A stretch of 64,000 nt of DNA from Methylocystis echinoides (GCF_040687965.1 NZ_CP156085.1:235384-299383); one strand, 5' to 3'. Shown: positions 18,853-27,987, numbered from the stretch's first letter. Notes: a model not told the origin generated them from the sequence alone. Made by a program: numbers and translations.

Positions 18853-19092
18853 TTAAATGGGGCGGGCGCCCGAAGCGACAACAGAGTGGGCAGGAGGGTT
18901 CGCCTCAAATTCAGGTTCAGGCAGCTGCGTCAAAGCTCGCCACTGCGCCGAGGAAGGAACCGCATTCAGGGTCTCAATGGCATGAAAAACCTCGTTGAAA
19001 AGCCACCCAGGTTGAAATGGAGCCTCACTCTCCTTGTCGCTAGCGAAGAGCGCTTTCCGAAAGCGTTGGGGATCCCTCTGAAAGAGGGACAC
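18853..19092 (-). CDS. Doubtful small ORF (79 codons, GTG start)
   Basis: An uninterrupted frame beginning MSLFQRDPQRFRKALFASDK. The composition is protein-like, but the start is GTG with AAGG immediately adjacent, which is too close for a normal ribosome-binding site. No family is recognised. It sits alone in the gap between the unknown gene and the histidine kinase and may be a chance ORF or a remnant. Confidence 0.2.
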   Translation of the reverse strand: MSLFQRDPQRFRKALFASDKESEAPFQPGWLFNEVFHAIETLNAVPSSAQWRALTQLPEPEFEANPPAHSVVASGARPI

Positions 19093-19220
19093 CCTTAAAA
19101 AATGACATCAAGCTGAACCGGTAGGTTAGGGAAGACAATTAGACGCAGGTGATCCTTGATAGGCCACGCTCGTAAAGCACTCACAGTGACGTACGATGCC
19201 AACTCGAGCAAGGAGAGAGC

Positions 19221-20186
19221 ATGAACTTGGTTGAGTTTCTCACTTATGCTCCAGTAAGACGTTATGGAGCGTCATCTTGGATTGTTGCCGCTGGTCTTGT
19301 AGGGGCTGCGATCTTAGTAAGAATCTTTCTCGCTGAGCCTTTGGAGGGCTCAGCCTATGTCACTTTTTACCCAGCGGTTGTGGCTGCCTCCCTATTTTTT
19401 GGATGGCCCCAAGGGGTTTTCGTTGTTCTTCTGTCCGCGCTAGCTGGGGCGTATTTATTCTTGCATCCCACGCTTTCCTTCGGAATTGAGAATATTGCAG
19501 CGATTGGAGTCTTCCTGATTGGCGGGGGGTTCACTGTCGCGCTTATAGCCGCGATGTCTGAGGCGTTCAGGCGCGCGGACTTAGCGGCAAACACAAACGA
19601 GACGCTGTTCCGCGAGCTACAGCACAGGGTTGCTAATAACCTACAGCTTGTTGTGAACTTGATAAGGCTCGCCCAGCGGGACCTGGATAATACTGCGGCT
19701 GCCTCTGCAACGCTCAATCAAGCTGAGCAGCGGATCATGAAGATGTCAGACTTGCACCAACAAATATATGGTCGTACCGCCTTCGATCAGGGGCTAGAAC
19801 CATTGTTGCAGGAAATCCTTACAAGCACGTTACAGGGTCTTCCTGTGGACATCCACGTTTCGGTCGAGGATGTCTCTGACCTCGCGGTTGAGAAGATGAC
19901 CGCAGTCGCCTTCCTGGTGAATGAGGCTGCGCTTAACGCCCTAAAGCACGTATTCTCAAAGGGACTAGGAGCTCGCTTTGAAGTTAAGTTAAGCAATCAG
20001 CAAAATGGCCGCCTGCGCCTGACCGTGGCCGACGACGGTCCAGGGGTGGAAGAGACGTCGAAGGGTCAGAAGCGCTACTCTCTTGGAATGGGGATAATGG
20101 AAGCGCTTGCAACCCAACTTGGGGGTTCTCTAACCGTAGACGCCGTTGGCGGCGCTCGTTTATATGTGGATTTCCCGAAAGACTAG
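19221..20186 (+). CDS. Membrane sensor histidine kinase, HWE/HisKA_2 type with DUF4118-like N-terminus
   Basis: AAGGAGAGAGC precedes the ATG. Residues about 20-115 contain four hydrophobic helices with the pattern FYPAVVAASLFFGWPQGVFVVLLSALAGAYLF, as in DUF4118/KdpD-like membrane domains. The dimerisation/phosphorylation helix is ELQHRVANNLQLVVNLIRLA with the phospho-accepting His, and the ATPase part has NEAALNALKHVF (N box) and VADDGPGVEE plus SLGMGIMEAL (G boxes). Kinases of this type often feed the PhyR/EcfG general stress response in alphaproteobacteria. No response regulator is adjacent, so the partner is elsewhere. Confidence 0.88.
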   Translation: MNLVEFLTYAPVRRYGASSWIVAAGLVGAAILVRIFLAEPLEGSAYVTFYPAVVAASLFFGWPQGVFVVLLSALAGAYLFLHPTLSFGIENIAAIGVFLIGGGFTVALIAAMSEAFRRADLAANTNETLFRELQHRVANNLQLVVNLIRLAQRDLDNTAAASATLNQAEQRIMKMSDLHQQIYGRTAFDQGLEPLLQEILTSTLQGLPVDIHVSVEDVSDLAVEKMTAVAFLVNEAALNALKHVFSKGLGARFEVKLSNQQNGRLRLTVADDGPGVEETSKGQKRYSLGMGIMEALATQLGGSLTVDAVGGARLYVDFPKD

Positions 20187-20295
20187 GAGAGCGGCTCACT
20201 TTTACAGCACCCTCTTCCGAACAGAGCGATCAGTCGTCAGTCGAACAATCCGACTAAACCGGGGTTAATCACTCGCTGGAATACCGGAGGCGATC

Positions 20296-20703
20296 ATGCA
20301 TGCTCAGCAAATCATCAGCACCCATCCCGATGTCAAAGGCCAGATCAATGACGCGCTAATACGGTGCATTGAAGAATGCTACGACTGCGCCCAGACGTGT
20401 ATCTCTTGTGCGGACGCTTGTCTTGTGGAGGAGAATGTTACCGAGCTAAGGCAGTGCATTCGCCTCAACCTCGATTGCGGAGACGTGTGTCTCGCGACCG
20501 GCGCGACGTCAACACGACGCACAGGCTCGAACGAAGAACTCCTTAGATCCATGCTGGATACGTGCGCCGTCGCTTGTCGCCTTTGCGCCGAGGAGTGCGA
20601 AAAGCATGCCCCTCGGCAAGAGCATTGTCGGATTTGTGCCGAGGCCTGTCGGCGCTGCGAGCAGGCGTGCCAGGATGCAGCGGGCTCTTTTGCCACGCAT
20701 TAG
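20296..20703 (+). CDS. csp3: Four-helix-bundle copper storage protein, cytosolic Csp3 type
   Basis: GGAGGCG precedes the ATG. The 135-residue helical protein has 18 Cys, at 24, 28, 31, 35, 38, 42, 54, 61, 65, 90, 94, 97, 101, 111, 114, 118, 121 and 125, spaced so that they line the inside of a four-helix bundle (the DUF326 pattern). There is no Tat or Sec signal, so it is the cytosolic Csp3 type rather than exported Csp1. Known: Csp proteins were described in Methylosinus trichosporium and store many Cu(I) ions per monomer through these Cys. It is followed by an intrinsic terminator. Confidence 0.92.
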   Translation: MHAQQIISTHPDVKGQINDALIRCIEECYDCAQTCISCADACLVEENVTELRQCIRLNLDCGDVCLATGATSTRRTGSNEELLRSMLDTCAVACRLCAEECEKHAPRQEHCRICAEACRRCEQACQDAAGSFATH

Positions 20704-20708
20704 CTACG

Positions 20709-20744
20709 AAACGGGTTGGTCGGGTGCACGGCTCAACCCGTTTT
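20709..20744 (+). terminator. Intrinsic terminator after csp3
   Basis: AAACGGGTTG and CAACCCGTTT form a perfect 10-bp stem with a 15-nt loop, ending in TTTT. It starts 6 bp after the csp3 stop and may also serve the convergent cytochrome gene. Confidence 0.75.
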
Positions 20745-20808
20745 CACCAGATCAAACACGCGCGCCAAATTTCCGGAGACGCTGGAGTGGGGCCCCGTGG
20801 CCGATCCC

Positions 20809-21315
20809 TCACCTCACGCCCATTCTAACCCCTTGCCCAGTCCCGGCGCCGCCCGGCGCGGGGATGGTCTTGCCCCAGCCGCCCTCGGGCTGAGACTGGC
20901 TGAGCTTTCGGACATAGGCGACGAGTTCCCAGATTGCCTGCGGCGGCAGCAGGGAGCTGAAGGCGGGCATGCCGTGGGGGCGTCCCTGGGCGATGGTGAG
21001 GTAGATGTTTTCCGGCGCGCCGCCATAGAGGAAGAACCTGTTGCTCAAGGCGGGACCCATGCCGCCGCCACCGCCCGGCGCGTGGCAGCCGGAGCAGTTG
21101 AACTGGTTGAAAAAGACTTCGCCGCGCTGCGCGGCGTCCGGGTCGTCGAGGCCGGGCGGATCAATCTTCGGGCGCGCGTCGGCCGCATTGCCGGGAATGA
21201 GCGGCGAGACGGGCACCTGAAGCAGCGTCTCCGCCGGAACTGTCGTTTCCGCCGTTTCGGCGGCAGCGAGAGTGGCGCCCGCGGCGGCGATGGCTGCAAG
21301 AAAGAACGTTTTCAT
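20809..21315 (-). CDS. Periplasmic c-type cytochrome, partner of the PQQ dehydrogenase (XoxG/cytochrome cL-like role)
   Basis: The ATG at 21315 gives a clean signal peptide (MKTFFLAAIAAAGATLAAAE). A single haem site CSGCH lies in FFNQFNCSGCHAPGGGGGMG. A downstream Met (GRPHGMPAFSSLLPP) is the likely sixth ligand. The C-terminal helix IWELVAYVRKLSQSQP is typical of class I cytochromes c. It lies 29 bp downstream of the dehydrogenase on the same strand, so it is the probable electron acceptor of that enzyme. Confidence 0.88.
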   Translation of the reverse strand: MKTFFLAAIAAAGATLAAAETAETTVPAETLLQVPVSPLIPGNAADARPKIDPPGLDDPDAAQRGEVFFNQFNCSGCHAPGGGGGMGPALSNRFFLYGGAPENIYLTIAQGRPHGMPAFSSLLPPQAIWELVAYVRKLSQSQPEGGWGKTIPAPGGAGTGQGVRMGVR

Positions 21316-21344
21316 CCCGGATGCTCCATTGCCTCCATCCGGCG

Positions 21345-23201
21345 TCACGGGCGCGGCGGTTTGCGTTGCGGCGCAGCCGAGGGCGGCAGGCGAAAGACAA
21401 GCAATTCACCGCCGCCGCGCGTGACAGTGGGAAGATCCTGCATCGCGCCGACGAAGCCGAGGGCTCCATAGGGAACGGCCGGATCGATTTCCGCGGCGGC
21501 CAGCGCTCCGGACCAGCCGCCGACGCCGGAAAGAATCGCGACGTATTGAGCGCCGTCGGCGCCCCGATAGGTTACAGGCTGTCCGATGATCCCGGAGCCG
21601 ACGCGCATCTGCCACAGCGGCTTGCCGTCGCGCGCGTCAACAGCTTTGAAGAGACGGTCCATCGTGCCGTAGAAGGCGACGTCGCCCGCGGTGACCAGCG
21701 CGCCGCTCCAGACAGGGAAGTTCTCGCGTATGGCGAAGACGCGCTTTCGCGCGGCCGGGTCCCAGGCGAGAAATTCGCCCCGATAGCCGCCTTCGCCCGC
21801 ATGCATGTGAACCTTGGCGCCGACATAGGGCGTGCCGGCTAGATAGCCGACTTCGCCTGCGGTGAAATCCATGCACAGATGCTGATGCGGGACATAGACC
21901 AGTTTCGTACGCGGCGACCACGCCGTCGGCTGCCAGTCCTTCGCGCCGGGCGCCGCCGGGCAGATGTCCTTCACCGTGCGGCCGACGGCAGGATGCTTCT
22001 CCTTGTTCTCGATTGGCCTGCCCGTCGCGAGATCGACGCCGAAGCTGGCGTTGACCGCGTCATAGGCGTCCGCGGAATAGATTTCGCCCGTCGCGCGGTC
22101 GATCACATACATGTAGCCGTTGCGCCCGACGTGCAGCAGAACCTTGCGCTCGACGCCCTTCACGGGAAGATCGAGCAGAAGGTTTTCGTTCACCTCGTCG
22201 TAATCGAAGAGATCGTGCGGATCTATCGGGTCTGCCCATTTCGCGGCGCCTGTGTCGATGTCGCGCGCGAAGATCGTTGCAGTCCAGAGATTGTCGCCCG
22301 GTCTCTGCTCGGCGTTCCACGGGCCTGGATTGGCCGTGCCGTAGAAAATGAGATTGAGCTGCGGATCGTATGAAATCCAGCCCCAGACCGTGCCGCCGCC
22401 AATCTTCCATTTTTCCGCGGGCCAGGTCGTCACCCCGCGATCCTTGCCCTTCACCCAATCGTAAAATGGGCGGAAATCGTCGCCGATGAGAACGTCCGCG
22501 TCCGGCCCCGTCGTATAGGCGCGCCACGCGATCTTGCCGGTATTTTCGTCCAGCGCGGTGAGCCATCCGCGCACGCCCATTTCGCCGCCGCTGTTGCCGA
22601 CGAGCACCTTGCCCTTGGCGACGAAGGGCGCCATCGTCATCGTCTCGCCGCGGTTGATGTCGCCGAGCTTGACGCGCCAGACCTCCGCGCCCGTCGCCGC
22701 GTCGAGCGCGACAGTGTGATTGTCGAGCGTGTTGAGAAAAATCCGGCCGTTGTCGTAAGCCAAGCCGCGCGTCACCACATCGCAACAGGCGACGCCCGCC
22801 GCCGCCGGCTCGGGCTTCGGCGCATAGCTCCATTTCAACACGCCGGTCGTCGCGTCGAGCGCAAAGACCTGATTGGGGCTCGGCCCCGAATAGGGCGCGA
22901 TCACATAGATCATGTTGTCGATCACGAGCGGCGCCGCCTCCTGCCCGCGGTCGGCGTTGAGCGAGAAGCTCCAGGCGAGCTGCAATTGTCCGACATTGCC
23001 GGCGTTGATCTCGTCGAGCTCGCTGTATCGCGTGCTGGCGTGGTTCTTCGACGGCATTGGCCATTGCGCGGGATCTGCGGCGATCGCGTCGAGCTTGCGC
23101 GGCGCGGCGTCGACGCCGAGGGGGATGAGGAGAAAGCACAGCAGCGCGCCGCAGATGTGGCGCGCGCGTAAACCTCTTCCGAGGCTCGAAACTGGCGTCA
23201 T
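21345..23201 (-). CDS. Lanthanide-type PQQ-dependent alcohol dehydrogenase (methanol/ethanol family, XoxF/ExaF-like)
   Basis: A signal peptide (CGALLCFLLIPLGVDA) precedes an eight-bladed quinoprotein propeller of the usual length (618 residues). The vicinal disulphide Cys pair is C139-C140 (AACC context). Likely metal ligands are E186 (NRGETMTMAP) and N291 (TANPGPW). The catalytic Asp is D333 and the position two residues on is D335 (DLFDYDEVNE). Known: an Asp at that second position marks lanthanide-dependent enzymes, where calcium enzymes such as MxaF have Ala. It oxidises primary alcohols in the periplasm and passes electrons to a cytochrome c. The start overlaps the mgtC stop (ATGA). The XoxF clade cannot be assigned by eye. 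Confidence 0.92.
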   Translation of the reverse strand: MTPVSSLGRGLRARHICGALLCFLLIPLGVDAAPRKLDAIAADPAQWPMPSKNHASTRYSELDEINAGNVGQLQLAWSFSLNADRGQEAAPLVIDNMIYVIAPYSGPSPNQVFALDATTGVLKWSYAPKPEPAAAGVACCDVVTRGLAYDNGRIFLNTLDNHTVALDAATGAEVWRVKLGDINRGETMTMAPFVAKGKVLVGNSGGEMGVRGWLTALDENTGKIAWRAYTTGPDADVLIGDDFRPFYDWVKGKDRGVTTWPAEKWKIGGGTVWGWISYDPQLNLIFYGTANPGPWNAEQRPGDNLWTATIFARDIDTGAAKWADPIDPHDLFDYDEVNENLLLDLPVKGVERKVLLHVGRNGYMYVIDRATGEIYSADAYDAVNASFGVDLATGRPIENKEKHPAVGRTVKDICPAAPGAKDWQPTAWSPRTKLVYVPHQHLCMDFTAGEVGYLAGTPYVGAKVHMHAGEGGYRGEFLAWDPAARKRVFAIRENFPVWSGALVTAGDVAFYGTMDRLFKAVDARDGKPLWQMRVGSGIIGQPVTYRGADGAQYVAILSGVGGWSGALAAAEIDPAVPYGALGFVGAMQDLPTVTRGGGELLVFRLPPSAAPQRKPPRP

Positions 23202-23656
23202 GCCTTCTCCTCCTGATTGGCGCCCGGCGCCAGCGGCGGCCCTCCCTCCTGTTTCAACGGCGTAATGACTTTCAAAGTCAGAAACGTCATTGCGGCGATC
23301 ACGACAGCGTCGTCATAGGCGCCGAGCGCGACCGCGGCGCCGACCGCACCCGTCGCCCAGAGACTCGCAGCCGTCGCTGTGCCGTGAACAGACGCGCCGG
23401 TCTTGAGGATGGCGCCGCCGCCGATGAAACCTATGCCGGTGATGACGCCTTCCACGATGCGCGCAAGTCCCTCCGGGGAATTCGACAGCATCGCTTCAGC
23501 GGCCTGAATGAAACCGCAGGCGGAGATCGCCACGAGCGGAAAGGTGCGAAGCCCAGCGCTGCGGCCTTCTTTCTCCCGATCCCGGGCGATGGGCAGAGCA
23601 AGCGCATAAGCGGCGCCGAGAGCCGCGAGATGCGGAAGGATTTGGAACCGGTCCAC
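23198..23656 (-). CDS. MgtC/SapB-family membrane protein
   Basis: GTG 23656 follows AGAAGGG and gives 152 residues. The family core is seen in AISACGFIQAAEAMLSNSPEGLARIVEGVITGIGFIGGGAILKTG, read in segments, and TATAASLWATGAVGAAVALG. These helices form the MgtC transmembrane domain; the cytoplasmic C-terminal domain of Salmonella MgtC is absent. It is the first gene of the mgtC-dehydrogenase-cytochrome operon. Its role there is unknown; MgtC proteins are linked to Mg2+ starvation and ATP homeostasis. A degenerate second copy lies at 39072-39504. Confidence 0.85.
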   Translation of the reverse strand: MDRFQILPHLAALGAAYALALPIARDREKEGRSAGLRTFPLVAISACGFIQAAEAMLSNSPEGLARIVEGVITGIGFIGGGAILKTGASVHGTATAASLWATGAVGAAVALGAYDDAVVIAAMTFLTLKVITPLKQEGGPPLAPGANQEEKA

Positions 23657-23725
23657 GCGTCGCGCCCTTCTCTCCCCAACCGATTTTCGAGGACAATATG
23701 GATCGCGTCGACCCTGGAGGAATAG

Positions 23726-24334
23726 ATGCGCGCGCAACAAGGCATGCAGGCCGTCCTGCGAGAAGCGCAGCCGCTTGCGATATGGGAAGGAGCCGCCGCG
23801 GTCGTCGTCGCCGTCTCGACGGTCACGATCTACCTCGCGTCGGCGGCCAATCCGCGCATCGGCCATATGGCCGCGCATGTCTTCATCATGAATGCGCTCG
23901 CGCCCTTCATCGCCGTGGCGCTGTCGCGCTCCGGCCTCCGCCAGCACATGCCCCGCGGCGCGCTCGCGCTTGGGACGGCGGCGCAGATTGCGCTGCTTTA
24001 TCTCTCGCATGCGCCGAAGTTCGCCGTTCACCACATGCAGAGCCCGGCAGGAGCGTTCCTTCAGCTTGCGCTGCTTCTCGCCGCAGTCGCCTTCTGGTGC
24101 GCGATCCTCAACGCCAATCCATGGCGCGCCGCCGCCGCGCTCGCCATCGCGGGAAAACTCTACTGTCTACTCGGCGTGCTGCTCCTGTTTTCGCCGCACG
24201 CCATTGGCGGCGCGCAGGGCGCCGCGGCGCTCGACGATCAGCGTGCGGCGGGCCTGCTCATGCTCGCCATCTGTCCACTCAGCTATCTTGCCGCCGCCGT
24301 CGCCCTCGCCGCGCGCGAAATCTTGCGGAGCTGA
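23726..24334 (+). CDS. ctaG: Cytochrome oxidase assembly protein, CtaG (caa3) family
   Basis: GGAGGAATAG precedes the ATG. The 202-residue polytopic protein has several helices and conserved His/Met in ASAANPRIGHMAAHVFIMNALAPF, read in parts, and HAPKFAVHHMQSPAG, as in the membrane CtaG_Cox family that delivers copper or assists assembly of caa3-type oxidases. It heads the oxidase operon, with subunit II following by 2 bp. It diverges from mgtC with only about 70 bp between the starts. Confidence 0.8.
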   Translation: MRAQQGMQAVLREAQPLAIWEGAAAVVVAVSTVTIYLASAANPRIGHMAAHVFIMNALAPFIAVALSRSGLRQHMPRGALALGTAAQIALLYLSHAPKFAVHHMQSPAGAFLQLALLLAAVAFWCAILNANPWRAAAALAIAGKLYCLLGVLLLFSPHAIGGAQGAAALDDQRAAGLLMLAICPLSYLAAAVALAAREILRS

Positions 24335-24336
24335 CC

Positions 24337-25335
24337 ATGCGCATGGGCTCGATCGCGCGGCGCGGCCTCGCTCTCACCTCGCCGCTCGTCATTGCGGGCT
24401 GCGCGGGGGCGCAGTCGGCGCTCGCGCCGCAGGGACCGCAGGCCGAACAGCTTGCGCGGCTCTTCTGGATCATGACGGCGGGCGGCGCCGCCGTCTTCGT
24501 CATCGTCGCGATCTTCGTCGCCGTCGCGCTTTACGCCCCCGCGCGCCTGCGCGAGAGACTGGCCGACGACGCAATGGTCTTCGCGGGCGGCGTGATCTTT
24601 CCCGTCGTCACGTTGAGCGCGCTGCTCATTTACAATTTCACGCTGCTCGGGCGCGGACCCGAGGCGCGCGAGAGCGGCGACAGGATCGATATTCGCGTCA
24701 CCGGCGAACGCTGGTGGTGGCGCGTCGCCTATGTCCTGCCGGACGGGTCCAGAGTCGAAACCGCCAACGAGCTGCGCGTTCCTGTCGGGCGCAGCGTCGA
24801 TCTGCATCTGACCAGCGCTGACGTCATTCACAGTTTCTGGGCGCCGAGCCTCGCCGGCAAACTCGACATGTTCCCCGGCCGCGAGACGACGATGCGCCTT
24901 GTCGCGGACAAGGCGGGCGTCAGTCGCGGCCAATGCGCCGAATATTGCGGCGGCCCGCACGCGATGATGGCCTTCAACGTCGTCGCCATGGCGCCCGGCG
25001 ATTATATGCAGTGGCTGCGCGGCCAGACCGAAACCGCGCGCGCGCCGCAGGACGCGTCGGCAGGAGAGGGGCAGAAGCACTTCACGACGTCGGGCTGCGG
25101 CGTCTGCCACACGATTCGCGGCACGACCTCGGTGGGCTTGCTGGGGCCGGATCTCACCCATGTCGGCAGCCGCCTCGCGATCGGCGCCGGCGTGCTTCCC
25201 GTGGATCAGGCGTCGATCGCCGGATGGATCGTCGACAATCAGCACGTCAAACCCGGCAACAAGATGCCGGCCTACGCAACCCTCGACGCCGGCAAGGTCG
25301 CGGCAATCTCGGCCTATCTCGCGGGACTGCGCTAA
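24337..25335 (+). CDS. coxB: Cytochrome c oxidase subunit II with fused C-terminal cytochrome c (caa3 type)
   Basis: The ATG at 24337 has GGAG at 24327. A lipobox (LVIAGC, C22) suggests a lipid-anchored N-terminus. Two transmembrane helices (about 43-66 and 80-103) precede the cupredoxin domain. The CuA ligands are H165 (ADVIHSFW), C200, E202, C204, H208 and M211 (GQCAEYCGGPHAMM). The haem c site CGVCH is at 254-258, with a likely Met ligand in GNKMPAYATL. It accepts electrons from soluble cytochrome c or a dehydrogenase and passes them to subunit I. Confidence 0.93.
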   Translation: MRMGSIARRGLALTSPLVIAGCAGAQSALAPQGPQAEQLARLFWIMTAGGAAVFVIVAIFVAVALYAPARLRERLADDAMVFAGGVIFPVVTLSALLIYNFTLLGRGPEARESGDRIDIRVTGERWWWRVAYVLPDGSRVETANELRVPVGRSVDLHLTSADVIHSFWAPSLAGKLDMFPGRETTMRLVADKAGVSRGQCAEYCGGPHAMMAFNVVAMAPGDYMQWLRGQTETARAPQDASAGEGQKHFTTSGCGVCHTIRGTTSVGLLGPDLTHVGSRLAIGAGVLPVDQASIAGWIVDNQHVKPGNKMPAYATLDAGKVAAISAYLAGLR

Positions 25336-25410
25336 AGCCCCTGCAAAGCTCGCCTTGGCGCGCCCGCCTGCTATCTCAAACGGACATCGCCGCGCGTCCG
25401 GTGGAAAGAG

Positions 25411-27981
25411 ATGAACGACGAGGCCACAACCGCACCGACTGGCGAGAGGCGGACGGCGCGACCCAATGAGACGCCGCGGCCCAAAGCCGAACTCGAGGCG
25501 TTGACGCGCGCCTGGGCGATGCCGCCCGGCTGGCGTCGACTGAGCGAAATCAACAATAGCGTCGTCGGCATCGTCTACATTGGCGCGGCTTTCGTGTTCT
25601 TTCTGCTCGCGGGCGTTCTGGCGCTTCTCATGCGCGTCCAGCTGGCGCAGGGCGACAATCGATTTCTCGGCCAGGAGCTATATAACCAGATCTTCACCAT
25701 GCACGGCACCACGATGATGTTTCTCTTCGCGGTTCCGGCCATGGAGGCGATGGGCGTACTGCTTCTGCCGCAGATGCTCGCCGCGCGCGATCTGCCGTTC
25801 CCGCGCCTCTCCGCCTATGCGGTCTGGGCCTATGTGATCGGCGGCGCCGTCTTCTTCTCGACGATCTTCTACGATCTCGCGCCCGCTGGCGGATGGTTCA
25901 TGTATCCGCCGCTGACGCTGCGGGAATTTTCACCGGGCGACAACGCCGACTTCTGGCTGCTCGGCATCGGCTTCATCGAGATTTCGGCGATTGCGGGCGC
26001 GATCGAGATTATCGTCGGCGTGCTGCGCACGCGCCCGCCCGGAATGACGCTGGGTAAATTGCCGATCTTCGCCTGGTCCATGCTCGTCTTCGCGGGCATG
26101 ATTGTCTTCGCCTTTCCGGCCGTCATTCTCGCGACGCTGCTGCTCGAAATCGAACGCGCTTTCGGCTGGCCCTTCTTTACCGCCGCGCGCGGCGGCGATC
26201 CGCTGCTGTGGCAACACCTCTTCTGGTTTTTCGGTCATCCGGAGGTCTACATCATCTTCCTGCCGGCGGCGGGGCTCGTTTCCATGATCGCCCCGACCAT
26301 GGCGCAGCGGCCGCTTCTCGCCTACAGGCTCATCGTCGTCGCGCTCATCGCCACGGGGTTCTTCAGCTTCGGCCTCTGGGTGCATCACATGTTCGCGACG
26401 GGCATACCGAGCCTGAGCCTCGGCTTCTTCTCCGCCGCCAGCATGGCGGTCGCCGTTCCGTCGGGGATTCAGGTCTTTTCCTGGATCGGCACGCTTGCCT
26501 CCGGAAACCGCCGCTTCGTCGCCTCGACTCCCTCGCTCTTCATCCTTGGCCTGCTCTTCATCTTCACCATCGGCGGACTTACCGGAGTCATGGTCGCGGT
26601 CGTCCCATTCGATTTCCAGGCGCACGACACTTATTTCGTCGTCGCGCATTTTCATTACGTGCTCGTCGGCGGCATGGTGTTTCCGCTCTTTGCCGCCTTC
26701 TACTACTATGAGCCGCTGTTCGGACGCGGCCGCCTGTCGGAGCGCCTCGGACGCATCGTGTTCTGGCTCATGTTCGTCGGCTTCAACCTCGCCTTCTTCC
26801 CGATGCACATTACCGGGCTGATGGGCATGCCGCGCCGCGTCTGGACCTATTCCGCCGAACGCGGCTGGGACCTGCTCAACACGCTGTCGACCGTCGGCGC
26901 CTTCATCCTCGCGGCGGGCGTGTTCGTCTTCCTCGTCGATCTTCTCGTCGAATTCAGAAGCGAGCATGCGATTCGCCAGCACCGCGCCAATCCCTGGAAC
27001 GCCGGCACGCTCGAATGGGCACCGAGCGACCTTTATTCCATACGCTCCATCCCGGTGGTGACGAGCCGCTATCCGCTCTGGGACGCGCCCAAACTCGCAG
27101 AGGAGATCGAGGCGGGCGCGTGGTATCTGCCGGGAACGGCGACGGGGCGGCGCGAGACCATCGTCAGCGCGGCCCTCGACGGCGCGCCGCAATATCTGCT
27201 CGAGATGCCCGGCCCGGGATGGGCGCATGTCTTTTCGGCGATCTTCACCGCCGCCTTCTTTCTACTGCTCACGGTGAAAGCGGTGGCGCTCGCCGTTATA
27301 TGCGGCGTTCTCGCCATCATCGCGACGCTCGTGTGGTGCTGGCAACTCGACCCGCCGCCGCGCGAGCGCGAGGCCGACATCGGCGGCGGCGTGACACTGC
27401 CGACCTATATGTCGGGGCCGTCCTCGCATTCATGGTGGGCGATGATCGTGCTGCTTTGCGTCGCCGGCTCGCTCTATCTCACCTACATCTTTTCCTATCT
27501 CTACGTCTGGACGGTCAGCCCCGCAGTCTGGCCCGTGCCGGGCTCGCCGTCGCTGCCGGCGCTGGACTGGCCGACGGCGTCGGCGGCGCTTTTCATTCTC
27601 GCCGCCCTCGCCTTTTACGTCGCGGACCGTCTGCTGCCGCCGCCCGGGCGCAAAAGCGCCGCGCCCCTCTTCATTCTCGCCGGCGCAGCGCTTCTCCTCG
27701 CCGCCGTCGCGACCGAACTTTACGGTCACTGGCAGGCGGGGCTTCGTCCTGCGGAAACATCCTATGCCGCGCTCGTCTATATGGGGGGACTTCTGACGGG
27801 ACAGCTCGCGCTCGTCGTTCTCGTCATGGCCTGCTTCGTCTTCGCGCGTCATGCGTCGGGCAAGCTCGACGACGTGCGCCGCGTCACTTTCGAGAGCACG
27901 GCGCTCATGGCTTGGTACGCCGCCGCACAGGGTCTCGCCGGCCTCCTCCTGCTACACGGCTTTCCACGCTTGCTGGAGTAG
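25411..27981 (+). CDS. Fused cytochrome c oxidase subunits I and III (haem-copper oxidase)
   Basis: 856 residues. Subunit I features are all present: haem a ligands H98 (FTMHGTTMMF) and H415; CuB ligands H276 with cross-linked Y280 (HPEVYIIFLPAAG), H325 and H326 (WVHHMFATG); and haem a3 ligand H413 (VVAHFHYVLVGG). From about residue 610 a second hydrophobic block (SSHSWWAMIVLLCVAGSLYL to the end) corresponds to a subunit III-like part with its first helices reduced. It is the catalytic proton-pumping terminal oxidase of the module. The N-terminal 40 residues are hydrophilic and cytoplasmic. Confidence 0.92.
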   Translation: MNDEATTAPTGERRTARPNETPRPKAELEALTRAWAMPPGWRRLSEINNSVVGIVYIGAAFVFFLLAGVLALLMRVQLAQGDNRFLGQELYNQIFTMHGTTMMFLFAVPAMEAMGVLLLPQMLAARDLPFPRLSAYAVWAYVIGGAVFFSTIFYDLAPAGGWFMYPPLTLREFSPGDNADFWLLGIGFIEISAIAGAIEIIVGVLRTRPPGMTLGKLPIFAWSMLVFAGMIVFAFPAVILATLLLEIERAFGWPFFTAARGGDPLLWQHLFWFFGHPEVYIIFLPAAGLVSMIAPTMAQRPLLAYRLIVVALIATGFFSFGLWVHHMFATGIPSLSLGFFSAASMAVAVPSGIQVFSWIGTLASGNRRFVASTPSLFILGLLFIFTIGGLTGVMVAVVPFDFQAHDTYFVVAHFHYVLVGGMVFPLFAAFYYYEPLFGRGRLSERLGRIVFWLMFVGFNLAFFPMHITGLMGMPRRVWTYSAERGWDLLNTLSTVGAFILAAGVFVFLVDLLVEFRSEHAIRQHRANPWNAGTLEWAPSDLYSIRSIPVVTSRYPLWDAPKLAEEIEAGAWYLPGTATGRRETIVSAALDGAPQYLLEMPGPGWAHVFSAIFTAAFFLLLTVKAVALAVICGVLAIIATLVWCWQLDPPPREREADIGGGVTLPTYMSGPSSHSWWAMIVLLCVAGSLYLTYIFSYLYVWTVSPAVWPVPGSPSLPALDWPTASAALFILAALAFYVADRLLPPPGRKSAAPLFILAGAALLLAAVATELYGHWQAGLRPAETSYAALVYMGGLLTGQLALVVLVMACFVFARHASGKLDDVRRVTFESTALMAWYAAAQGLAGLLLLHGFPRLLE

Positions 27982-27987
27982 GAAAAC

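Noticed and set aside
21345..23201. Calcium-type methanol dehydrogenase (MxaF)
   Set aside because: The residue two after the catalytic Asp is Asp (DYD), not Ala, and no mxaI-like small subunit gene is nearby.
25930..27228. A 432-codon minus-strand frame opposite the oxidase gene
   Set aside because: Charged, low-complexity translation antisense to a gene with every haem and copper ligand intact; a shadow frame.
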